From Musa acuminata AAA Group (Eukaryota > Streptophyta > Magnoliopsida > Zingiberales > Musaceae), in the NCBI RefSeq assembly GCF_036884655.1, contig NC_088359.1, positions 15,109,501-15,173,500 on the forward strand: a stretch of DNA of 64,000 bases. Direction: 5' to 3'. Under the pieces are notes generated by a model. It was not told the origin of the DNA and did not search any database. It saw only the letters and a list, made by a program, of their open reading frames with translations. The first letter of the stretch is position 1. Every line of letters begins with the position of its first letter. The position numbers were made by a program, and so were the translations under genes. Positions 54,066 through 64,000 of this stretch are shown here, in pieces.

Positions 54066-54902
54066 ATGGCTCTTCAAGAGGGCTTTTCGGTCTTTCGTCC
54101 ACCGTTCTTTAACGGATTGGACTACACTTATTGGAAAACTCGAATGAGAGTTTTCTTGATTTCTCTAAATCTGGATTTATGGAATATCGTTGAAAACGGT
54201 TTTCAACTTCCTTCTAAACCGACGAACGAATGGTCGGATTTGGAGAAGAAGTATTTTTCTTTAAACGCAAAGGCTATGAATGCCTTATTTTGCGCTTTAG
54301 ACAAAAATGAGTTCAATCGGGTTTCTTTGTGCGAAACGGCTTACGATATTTGGTGCACTCTTGAAATCACGCACGAGGGAACTAGTAGAGTCAAAGACTC
54401 GAAAGTTAATATTTTACTGCATGATTTCGAGCTTTTTCATATGAAACCAAGCGAAACCATTGTTGACATATACACCCGTTTTACGGATGTCGTCAATGGT
54501 TTAAATTCACTTGGTAAAAGCTTTTCGGATTTTGAACTCGTTAACAAAGTTTTGCGCTCACTTTCTAAAACTTGGGATTCAAAAGTAACTGCTATTCAAG
54601 AATCGAAAAACTTGAACCAATTTCCACTTGAAGAACTAATTGGTTCATTGATCACATATGAAATGACGTGCAATGCACGTGAAGAACTTGAGAACCACCT
54701 TCCAAAGAACAGGAAGGATTTGGGACATAGAACATTTGAAAACCACTCGAGCATAAGCTCAAGTGATGGTGAACTTAAACTACAAATGAAACGAAAATTA
54801 AAAAGCAAAAAGAATCAAACTACTTGCTTTAAATGCAAGAAGAAGAACAAAAATTGGGATGAATCGAGCTCCTCCGAAGAAGAGAAAGTCAACAAAAGCT
54901 AG
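54066..54902 (+). CDS. Family F gag copy 2 (278 aa, early stop)
   Basis: ATG at 54066, just after the leader, gives MALQEGFSVFRPPFFNGLDY. The capsid-like region reads 'YWKTRMRVFLISLNLDLW', 'LNAKAMNALFCALDKNEF', 'MKPSETIVDIYTRFTDVVNG' and 'LRSLSKTWDSKVTAIQESK', typical of UBN2-type Copia gag. The zinc knuckle is only half present: 'CFKCKKKNKNWDESSSSEEE' has CX2C but lacks the following His and Cys. A TAG at 54900-54902 replaces the Lys codon (AAG) of copy 3 and removes the last 25 codons. No pol follows. Product: a short gag that could join particles made by a helper element (inference). Confidence 0.85.
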   Translation: MALQEGFSVFRPPFFNGLDYTYWKTRMRVFLISLNLDLWNIVENGFQLPSKPTNEWSDLEKKYFSLNAKAMNALFCALDKNEFNRVSLCETAYDIWCTLEITHEGTSRVKDSKVNILLHDFELFHMKPSETIVDIYTRFTDVVNGLNSLGKSFSDFELVNKVLRSLSKTWDSKVTAIQESKNLNQFPLEELIGSLITYEMTCNAREELENHLPKNRKDLGHRTFENHSSISSSDGELKLQMKRKLKSKKNQTTCFKCKKKNKNWDESSSSEEEKVNKS

Positions 54903-57546
54903 GCGGCAAACTACGCCTTAACAGCCCACAATGATGAGGTAATCGAAATCCCCCTAATTTATTTTGAAATTACTTGATGCTTTCATGATGTATTTTTCTC
55001 TTTTAGTTTAGAATTAATTTTCTTAAAAATTACATGTTAAAAAAAAAAAATTATTATGATCATACTAAGTAATTTCGAAAATGATAATATTGCATATTTT
55101 TTTATAAACAAATAAAATGATCTTGACTGAAAATATGAAATCAAGGTTAATAAGTAATAATGTGCATTACGTTGATTTCCATTGTTGTTTCTCGATTTTG
55201 ATTAAAGATCATGTTTGATTTGAAGAAATGCATAATGATGAAATTAAATATTTCGATTGACAATTTCATGCATGAGATATACATGATAATTTTTGTGATT
55301 GATGGTTTTATGATGAAATTCATTTTACGATCCTAAACATTGATGCATGTTTTTATTTGACATAAATGAAAAGGCATGCTAACATGAAATCGATCACTTA
55401 AGATGAAACACTTAAAAAAGGGGAGAAATATATGAATTGATGCTATAAACACTATGCTATGATTATCCCATGCTTGCATCACCAAGAAATATATGATTGC
55501 TATCATTGCTATATGCCCTGTATCAAGATATCAAACAAAAATTTGCATCATACGAGCTGATATCTTACCATGTGATGCAATGCTACACTTGCCAAAATAT
55601 TCGAAATGTGTACATCACGCCTTGTATCAAGATATCAAACAAAATCTTGCTTCACAGTTTTACGCATTGATATCTTACCATATGATGAAATGCTACAATT
55701 GATGAACACTTGAAATGTAATCCTCTATCTTATTGATTTTTCAATAAATCGATGCTTGTCATACATGAATTTATTGAATGTAATTTTGAGGATGATTTCA
55801 TATTTGACAAATGCTTGATTCGTATTTACGACATAAGATACACTTTAAATATGAATCATGCATCAATCATGTTAAATGCTTCAATCATTTTCTATCTCTA
55901 GAGTTCTCGATTTTGATGAAATACAAGTGATAAATTCATTTATGATATCTTGTAAATCACTTGAATTATGAATGAGTTTTTTTATGATGTGTTAAAAGAA
56001 TCACTTAAAAAGAAAATGCTTTTCCCATCTTAACGAGATTAATGATTTCATGATATTGTGTGAATCTCGAAATTGATTTTGATGAAATAGTAATAACGTT
56101 ATTCATGTTATGAATCTCAAAAATGATAATATGCTTCATGTGATAATATGAATACACGAAACACTTATGATATGATTTTTATACAACTCCGTGTATTCAT
56201 AAAATATTTATCTCCTCATCCAATAACTTTTCTTGATATTCCTTATGAGATGAAATGAAATAATGCATGAAATACAAATGAGGAGTTATTGATCATGCAT
56301 GGTAGGATATAATTTGACAAAATTGATACCATCATGATATGAAACATTTATGATTTGCAATTATGCATGCAATACTTGTGCTTTCTAATTATGATGTGAT
56401 GTATTGCATATGATGTAAATCATGATGAGTGCTAAGTTACACATTTTGAGAAGAAATTGCTATATTGAAACATTAATGTAATTATGAATGATGATATGAT
56501 ATTATGCATGTAATACTTCAACTTATGATAATGCAATGATAAAATATTCATGATGAAAAATTGTCTTGACATTCATAACTTGATTATTCATCCTTTGTCA
56601 TGATTTTGAAATTGTTGTAAAAGGAAAAAGAACTACAAAACTGTATTCTTCTTTTCTTTTTGACAATGACAAAGGGGGAGATAGCTAGCTTGCACAAGTC
56701 AAGAAGATGCAAAAACTTGATTGCTAGCTTGCCTATCTTAAGTAGCAAAGATTGCTAACTTGCTTATTTCAAGAAGCAAAAGTTGTCTTCTTGAACATCA
56801 CCATCTTGAATATCTCAAGAAGCAAGACTTGCAACCTGCACATTACAATAGGAAGCAATAATCATGAGCCTACACAAGAAAGTTATCTTGCATTTGCTTT
56901 CGAAGTTTTTGCTAACTTGTATATCGTAAAAAATTTGCTAGCTTGTAGTCTAAAGAGAAGCGAAAAGTTACTATCTCAAAAGAAGCAAATGTGCTATCTT
57001 GCCTATCTCAAGAGGCAAAAATGCTAACTTGCACATCTAGCAAAACTTGATAAATTTGCATATCTCAAGAAGCAAGAGTTGCTTTCTTGAACATCTCTAA
57101 ATTACTAGCTTGCATGTTCTAAAAATGCTATCTTGTATACTGTAGAACTTGCATATCTGAAACTTGATAGCCTGAATGTTCTAAGCATGATGTAACATTT
57201 GCTAAATTTTTTGGCTTCAAAACTGCATGATGATAAAACTTGATAATATGTTTTTCATGCAATAAGTTAAACCAATATCACAAACACTTGATTATGATAC
57301 TTCTCCTTTTTGTTGATGACAAAGGGGGAGAAGTATGTTGATGACATGACATGTTATGCATAAGTTTATGCATATGTTCATGTTGACGTGTTGCAAGTAT
57401 TCATGATGAATATTGCAATGACTTGAATTCAGTTTGAATTCAAGGTTCTATCAATATGGCATATTGATAGGGGGAGTTTGTTTAAACTCCGGGAGTTAAG
57501 TTTAACTCCGTCATCAAGTGATTGTCATCATCAAAAAGGGTGAGAT
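54903..57546 (+). other. Family F internal 2, 3' non-coding region
   Basis: Near copy of 48935-51502: the 104-bp repeat (from about 55519), the 'ctcaagaagcaa' block (about 56685-57170), purine tracts (about 56673, 57321, 57469) and the LTR-adjacent 'aaaaagggtgaga'. No gene. Confidence 0.8.
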
Positions 57547-60057
57547 TGTTGAATCTCGTATTTTGATGATGAAACTACTTGATATATGTTTATGATTTAA
57601 TATGCATTTTGAGTGACGCAGGATGCTTTGATCAGGATGAGATAATTAAAGCAGGAACATCATGTTGTACCGGAGGAACATGTCAGAAGATTGGACGTCG
57701 GGCCGGTGGATCGGTCGACGTATCGACAGAAGGCTTCGGGCCGTGGACTCGGGCATCGGGCCAAGAAGAGCGGTTATTGTGCCAAGGATATCGGAGTTGC
57801 GGAGTCAACTGGCCGATTGGGCAATAGGCCGCAGGAGAGGACGATGCGCCGAAGAATCAGACGAAGCGTCGAGGGACCAATGACATGCCGGACAACTTGG
57901 TTAATTGCTTAGGATTAATTGTCTCGATCGAAGTTTTGTTTTAATTGTGCAGGATTAACTATGATAACGATGAAGACATAAAGCAAAACAAAGTGTCGGA
58001 GTCAAGCGCGAAGGATTTGTTGCGAGTTCGAGAGTTCGACGGAAGTCCGAAGGTTCGTCGGGAATGCTACCGGAACTAGCCGAGAATGAGTTGGGAGCTT
58101 GCCGAAGGGTTTTTCGGAAGCTCGCCGGAAGGTTCGTTGGGAGTTCGCGGAGCTCGCCGAGAAAGATCATAGCTTGCCGAAGAAGCTCGTTGGAACTCGC
58201 TAAGAACAAATCGTGAAGTCTAGGAGCTTGCCGGGAGTCCGCAGAATGGTTTCCGAGAGTTCATCGGAAGACCGCCGGAAGTTTGCCAGAAGCTCGCCAG
58301 AAGAAGTCTTGACTTGCGGACTTTGTAATAGCTTAGAAAATGTCTTTAAAATCATACTTAGTACATTAATTAGGGTTAGAATTAGGTGTTAATCCTATAA
58401 CCCAAGTAGGGGCCAATTAGGCCCAAGTTCGGACTGGTTTGGGCCAAGTTTGGAGCCAAACCAAGTGAGCTGAAAAAGTGAAAGAGGTGGCACCGCCCCA
58501 GCCAGGAGGTGGCACCGCCTGGGCTAAGCCTCCCAGCGAGACTGGGCGGTGCAACCTCCCCAGCCAGGAGGTGGCACCGCCTGAGCTCAGTCTTCGAGCA
58601 AGACTGGGCGGTGCAACCTCCCTGACAGAGAGGTGGCACCGCTTGAGCTCGGTCTTCGAGCTCTGGCAGAGAGGTGCAACCGCCTCAGTCAAGAGGTGGC
58701 ACCGCCTGGGCTCAGTCTTCGAGCTCTGCCAGGCGGTGCAACCTCTCCAGTCAAGAGGTGCAACCGCCTGATCCCGGAATTCCGGGATTTGATCGTTTTG
58801 AGCTCCAAATTTGAATTGGATTGGGGCCTATAAATACCCCACCCATTCAGCACTGAAAAGATACAGACCTACACCGAAATCTTGATCTTTTCTGTGATTC
58901 TAAGAGCTCAAAAGTGTTGTAAAGCCTTTAAGTCTCCTCCCTCGGTTCTTAAAGTTTTTGAGTTTTAAAGTGAGGAGAGAAAGGTCTGTAAAGGTTGTCT
59001 CCTGAGCCTGTCAAAAGGAGAGAAACTGTAAAGGGGCAGTTGGCCTTCGCCTATTGAAGGAAGGCCTCTAGTTGACGTCGGTGACCTCGTCGGTGGAGGA
59101 AGCCAAAAGTGGAGTAGGTCAAGACTGATCGAACCACTCTAAATCTCTGGTTTGCGTTTATTTTGAGCACTTTATCATTACTGCAAACCTCCTTCATAAC
59201 TACTGCTTTCTGCGCTCTTACGAACAAGTTCTAAGTGCTGTTCCTTTAGAATCTGCATTCAGACGTAAATCGGTGTTTTCGTACATTACAGTTTACGTTA
59301 CGTTTTGATTCTGCAAAACTGTCTTCTACGCCTTCACGAACAAGTTTCTAAGTGCTGATCTGTCCGAATCTGCTTTCAGACGTAAACTAGTGTTTTCGTA
59401 TGATATTTACATTGCAGTTTACGTTTACGCCTTGATTCTGCAAAACTGTCTTCTGCGCTTTTACGAACGAGTTTCTAAAGTTCAGATCCTTTTGAAACTG
59501 CATCTAGACGTAAAATTGCGTTTAGACGTAAAACTGCTCAAACTACATTTAGACGTTTTAAACGTAAATCTGCGTTTAGACGTAAATCTGTGTTTAGACA
59601 TAAATCTGCCTTTAGACGTAAAACTGCGTTTAGACGTAAATAATGTTTAAACGTAAAACTGCGTTTTAGACGTAAAACTGAGTTTAGACGTAAATCTGCG
59701 TTTAGACATAAATCTGCGTTTAGACGTAAATCTGCTTTTTGCAGACTGCTTTTTGAGCTGTACAATAGCAGCACATTATACTTCTGCATAAACTGCGCTT
59801 AGACGCAAACTGTGTTTAGACGCAAACTGTGTTTAGACGCAAACTGCGCTTAGACGCAAACTGCGCTTAGACGCAATCTGCATTTAGACGCAAACTGCGT
59901 TTAGACGCTAACTGTGTTTAAATGTAAACTGCACTTAATCATAAGTAATCTTAGAATTGGCTTTATCGAATGAACGCAGTTTTCGTTTTTAATCGCTGAA
60001 AGATTTCCGCTACACTAATTCACCCCCCCCCCCCTCTTAGTGCTCTCGATCCTAACA
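57547..60057 (+). repeat. Family F LTR3
   Basis: 2511 bp, module order as in LTR2; poly-C run of 12 (60023-60034). By eye it differs from LTR2 only by scattered single-base changes and run-length differences. Confidence 0.92.
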
Positions 60058-60107
60058 AGTGGTATCAAAGCTTGGTATTTCTCATTTCGGATTTACACCC
60101 GAGAGAA

Positions 60108-61019
60108 ATGGCTCTTCAAGAGGGCTTTTCGGTCTTTCGTCCACCGTTCTTTAACGGATTGGACTACACTTATTGGAAAACTCGAATGAGAGTTTTCTTG
60201 ATTTCTCTAAATCTGGATTTATGGAATATCGTTGAAAACGGTTTTCAACTTCCTTCTAAACCGACGAACGAATGGTCGGATTTGGAGAAGAAGTATTTTT
60301 CTTTAAACGCAAAGGCTATGAATGCCTTATTTTGCGCTTTAGACAAAAATGAGTTCAATCGGGTTTCTTTGTGCGAAACGGCTTACGATATTTGGCGCAC
60401 TCTTGAAATCACGCACGAGGGAACTAGTAAAGTCAAAGACTCGAAAGTTAATATTTTACTGCATGATTTCGAGCTTTTTCATATGAAACCAAGCGAAACC
60501 ATTGTTGACATATACACCCGTTTTACGGATGTCGTCAATGGTTTAAATTCACTTGGTAAAAGCTTTTCGGATTTTGAACTCGTTAACAAAGTTTTGCGCT
60601 CACTTTCTAAAACTTGGGATTCAAAAGTAACTGCTATTCAAGAATCGAAAAACTTGAACCAATTTCCACTTGAAGAACTAATTGGTTCATTGATCACATA
60701 TGAAATGACGTGCAATGCACGTGAAGAACTTGAGAACCACCTTCCAAAGAACAGGAAGGATTTGGGACATAGAACATTTGAAGACCACTCGAGCATAAGC
60801 TCAAGTGATGGTGAACTTAAACTACAAATGAAACGAAAATTAAAAAGCAAAAAGAATCAAACTACTTGCTTTAAATGCAAGAAGAAGAACAAAAATTGGG
60901 ATGAATCGAGCTCCTCCGAAGAAGAGAAAGTCAACAAAAGCAAGGCGGCAAACTACGCCTTAACAGCCCACAATGATGAGGTAATCGAAATCCCCCTAAT
61001 TTATTTTGAAATTACTTGA
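60108..61019 (+). CDS. Family F gag copy 3 (303 aa, full frame)
   Basis: The only uninterrupted copy. ATG at 60108. It has the same capsid-like region as copy 2, the same half knuckle (CFKC without the following His and Cys), an acidic Ser/Glu stretch, and the tail 'SKAANYALTAHNDEVIEIPL' ending at TGA 61017-61019. In SIRE-D the equivalent region continues into a coiled coil, second knuckle and pol; here the tail is followed by non-coding DNA. Predicted role: particle protein of a parasite element whose enzymes come from a full SIRE element. Confidence 0.88.
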   Translation: MALQEGFSVFRPPFFNGLDYTYWKTRMRVFLISLNLDLWNIVENGFQLPSKPTNEWSDLEKKYFSLNAKAMNALFCALDKNEFNRVSLCETAYDIWRTLEITHEGTSKVKDSKVNILLHDFELFHMKPSETIVDIYTRFTDVVNGLNSLGKSFSDFELVNKVLRSLSKTWDSKVTAIQESKNLNQFPLEELIGSLITYEMTCNAREELENHLPKNRKDLGHRTFEDHSSISSSDGELKLQMKRKLKSKKNQTTCFKCKKKNKNWDESSSSEEEKVNKSKAANYALTAHNDEVIEIPLIYFEIT

Positions 61020-63588
61020 TGCTTTCATGATGTATTTTTCTCTTTTAGTTTAGAATTAATTTTCTTAAAAATTACATGTTAAAAAAAAAAAATTATTATG
61101 ATCATACTAAGTAATTTCGAAAATGATAATATTGCATATTTTTTGATAAACAAATAAAATGATCTTGACTGAAAATATGAAATCAAGGTTAATAAGTAAT
61201 AATGTGCATTACGTTGATTTCCATTGTTGTTTCTCGATTTTGATTAAAGATCATGTTTGATTTGAAGAAATGCATAATGATGAAATTAAATATTTCGATT
61301 GACAATTTCATGCATGAGATATACATGATAATTTTTGTGATTGATGGTTTTATGATGAAATTCATTTTACGATCCTAAACATTGATGCATGTTTTTATTT
61401 GACATAAATGAAAAAGCATGCTAACATGAAATCGATCACTTAAGATGAAACACTTAAAAAAGGGGAGAAATATATGAATTGATGCTATAAACACTATGCT
61501 ATGATTATCCCATGCTTGCATCACCAAGAAATATATGATTGCTATCATTGCTATATGCCCTGTATCAAGATATCAAACAAAAATTTGCATCATACGAGCT
61601 GATATCTTACCATGTGATGCAATGCTACACTTGCCAAAATATTCGAAATGTGTACATCACGCCTTGTATCAAGATATCAAACAAAATCTTGCTTCACAGT
61701 TTTACGCATTGATATCTTACCATATGATGAAATGCTACAATTGATGAACACTTGAAATGTAATCCTCTATCTTATTGATTTTTCAATAAATCGATGCTTG
61801 TCATACATGAATTTATTGAATGTAATTTTGAGGATGATTTCATATTTGACAAATGCTTGATTCGTATTTACGACATAAGATACACTTTAAATATGAATCA
61901 TGCATCAATCATGTTAAATGCTTCAATCATTTTCTATCTCTAGAGTTCTCGATTTTGATGAAATACAAGTGATAAATTCATTTATGATATCTTGTAAATC
62001 ACTTGAATTATGAATGAGTTTTTTTATGATGTGTTAAAAGAATCACTTAAAAAGAAAATGCTTTTCCCATCTTAACGAGATTAATGATTTCATGATATTG
62101 TGTGAATCTCGAAATTGATTTTGATGAAATAGTAATAACGTTATTCATGTTATGAATCTCAAAAATGATAATATGCTTCATGTGATAATATGAATACACG
62201 AAACACTTATGATATGATTTTTATACAACTCCGTGTATTCATAAAATATTTATCTCCTCATCCAATAACTTTTCTTGATATTCCTTATGAGATGAAATGA
62301 AATAATGCATGAAATACAAATGAGGAGTTATTGATCATGCATGGTAGGATATAATTTGACAAAATTGATACCATCATGATATGAAACATTTATGATTTGC
62401 AATTATGCATGCAATACTTGTGCTTTCTAATTATGATGTGATGTATTGCATATGATGTAAATCATGATGAGTGCTAAGTTACACATTTTGAGAAGAAATT
62501 GCTATATTGAAACATTAATGTAATTATGAATGATGATATGATATTATGCATGTAATACTTCAACTTATGATAATGCAATGATAAAATATTCATGATGAAA
62601 AATTGTCTTGACATTCATAACTTGATTATTCATCCTTTGTCATGATTTTGAAATTGTTGTAAAAGGAAAAAGAACTACAAAACTGTATTCTTCCTTTCTT
62701 TTTGACAATGACAAAGGGGGAGATAGCTAGCTTGCACAAGTCAAGAAGATGCAAAAACTTGATTGCTAGCTTGCCTATCTTAAGTAGCAAAGATTGCTAA
62801 CTTGCTTATTTCAAGAAGCAAAAGTTGTCTTCTTGAACATCACCATCTTGAATATCTCAAGAAGCAAGACTTGCAACCTGCACATTACAATAGGAAGCAA
62901 TAATCATGAGCCTACACAAGAAAGTTATCTTGCATTTGCTTTCGAAGTTTTTGCTAACTTGTATATCGTAAAAAATTTGCTAGCTTGTAGTCTAAAGAGA
63001 AGCGAAAAGTTACTATCTCAAAAGAAGCAAATGTGCTATCTTGCCTATCTCAAGAGGCAAAAATGCTAACTTGCACATCTAGCAAAACTTGATAAATTTG
63101 CATATCTCAAGAAGCAAGAGTTGCTTTCTTGAACATCTCTAAATTACTAGCTTGCATGTTCTAAAAATGCTATCTTGTATACTGTAGAACTTGCATATCT
63201 GAAACTTGATAGCCTGAATGTTCTAAGCATGATGTAACATTTGCTAAATTTTTTGGCTTCAAAACTGCATGATGATAAAACTTGATAATATGTTTTTCAT
63301 GCAATAAGTTAAACCAATATCACAAACACTTGATTATGATACTTCTCCTTTTTGTTGATGACAAAGGGGGAGAAGTATGTTGATGACATGACATGTTATG
63401 CATAAGTTTATGCATATGTTCATGTTGACGTGTTGCAAGTATTCATGATGAATATTGCAATGACTTGAATTCAGTTTGAATTCAAGGTTCTATCAATATG
63501 GCATATTGATAGGGGGAGTTTGTTTAAACTCCGGGAGTTAAGTTTAACTCCGTCATCAAGTGATTGTCATCATCAAAAAGGGTGAGAT
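61020..63588 (+). other. Family F internal 3, 3' non-coding region
   Basis: Third copy of the 3' region, with the same tracts (about 62715, 63363, 63511) and the LTR-adjacent 'aaaaagggtgaga' (about 63575-63587). No gene. Confidence 0.8.
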
Positions 63589-64000
63589 TGTTGAATCTCG
63601 TATTTTGATGATGAAACTACTTGATATATGTTTATGATTTAATATGCATTTTGAGTGACGCAGGATGCTTTGATCAGGATGAGATAATTAAAGCAGGAAC
63701 ATCATGTTGTACCGGAGGAACATGTCAGAAGATTGGACGTCGGGCCGGTGGATCGGTCGACGTATCGACAGAAGGCTTCGGGCCGTGGACTCGGGCATCG
63801 GGCCAAGAAGAGCGGTTATTGTGCCAAGGATATCGGAGTTGCGGAGTCAACTGGCCGATTGGGCAATAGGCCGCAGGAGAGGACGATGCACCGAAGAATC
63901 AGACGAAGCGTCGAGGGACCAATGACATGCCGGACAACTTGGTTAATTGCTTAGGATTAATTGTCTCGATCGAAGTTTTGTTTTAATTGTGCAGGATTAA
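63589..64000 (+). repeat. Family F LTR4 (cut by window edge)
   Basis: Starts TGTTGAATCTCG and follows LTR2/LTR3 closely, including the 8-bp segment absent from LTR1. The array therefore continues beyond 64000, or ends with this LTR. Confidence 0.92.

Larger units (their letters stand above)
42713..64000 (+). mobile_element. Family F: tandem array of non-autonomous SIRE-like elements
   Basis: LTR1 42713-45214, internal 1 45215-51502, LTR2 51503-54015, internal 2 54016-57546, LTR3 57547-60057, internal 3 60058-63588, LTR4 from 63589 past the edge. Every LTR starts TGTTGAATCTCG; the three complete ones end CCTAACA. Each internal region starts with a PBS and ends with a polypurine tract. Internals 2 and 3 are both 3531 bp. 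There is no protease, integrase, RT or RNase H. Adjacent units share one LTR, the pattern left by unequal LTR recombination or by integration of a concatemer. Confidence 0.92.

Noticed and set aside
1..64000. Host protein-coding gene anywhere in the window
   Set aside because: Every ORF with a recognisable domain is gag, protease, integrase, RT, RNase H, LINE protein or ORF3; no intron-bearing gene pattern was seen, though I could not run a splice-aware search.

Overview
The window looks like a gene-free, heterochromatin-type block of a plant nuclear genome. Everything I can identify belongs to LTR retrotransposons (Ty1/Copia and Ty3/Gypsy) or L1-type LINEs. Primer-binding sites match plant initiator tRNA-Met, and the large Copia elements resemble the plant SIRE/Maximus clade. 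The style of the LTRs (GGCGGTGCCACCGCC palindromes, very long LTRs) suggests a monocot, perhaps a Zingiberales species, but I cannot prove this from the sequence. I found no host gene, tRNA, rRNA or CRISPR array.

Layout. 1-268: fragment of a SIRE-like LTR. 269-11939: degenerate Gypsy element (Gypsy-1), split by Copia-A (1334-10955, minus strand, TSD AAAGA), which is itself split by a 3.6-kb solo LTR (2747-6376, TSD AGACC). 12026-13643: two SIRE-like LTR fragments. 13644-13728: a small Gypsy LTR fragment. 13729-21622: SIRE-D (plus strand), with gag, PR-INT, RT-RNase H, an extra ORF3 and a 3' LTR; its 5' end is lost. 21623-26712: LINE-E (minus). 26713-30190: SIRE-B (minus, partial). 30191-42712: SIRE-C (minus, pol deleted but gag and ORF3 kept), whose 3' LTR is split by Gypsy-2 (31289-36582, TSD GATTA).

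42713-64000: a head-to-tail array of a non-autonomous SIRE-like element (family F), running LTR1-int1-LTR2-int2-LTR3-int3-LTR4 and continuing past the window edge. Each period is about 6.04 kb (LTR about 2.5 kb, internal 3.53 kb). The internal region holds a primer-binding site, a gag with half a zinc knuckle, and an AT-rich tail with several polypurine tracts; there is no protease, integrase or RT. A LINE (46022-48768, TSD of 12 bp) sits only in int1.

How the parts fit together. Almost every pol gene here is broken or absent, so the amplified units (array F, Gypsy-2, SIRE-C) would have needed proteins supplied in trans. Across three SIRE-like families I see shared architecture that gene-level annotation would miss: an 11-bp phased CGG/TCCG array in U3, GCC palindromes upstream of the TATA box, a poly-C tract just before the LTR end, an in-frame stop at the gag/pol boundary (same place in B, C and D), and an LTR-like promoter module in front of ORF3 (C and D).
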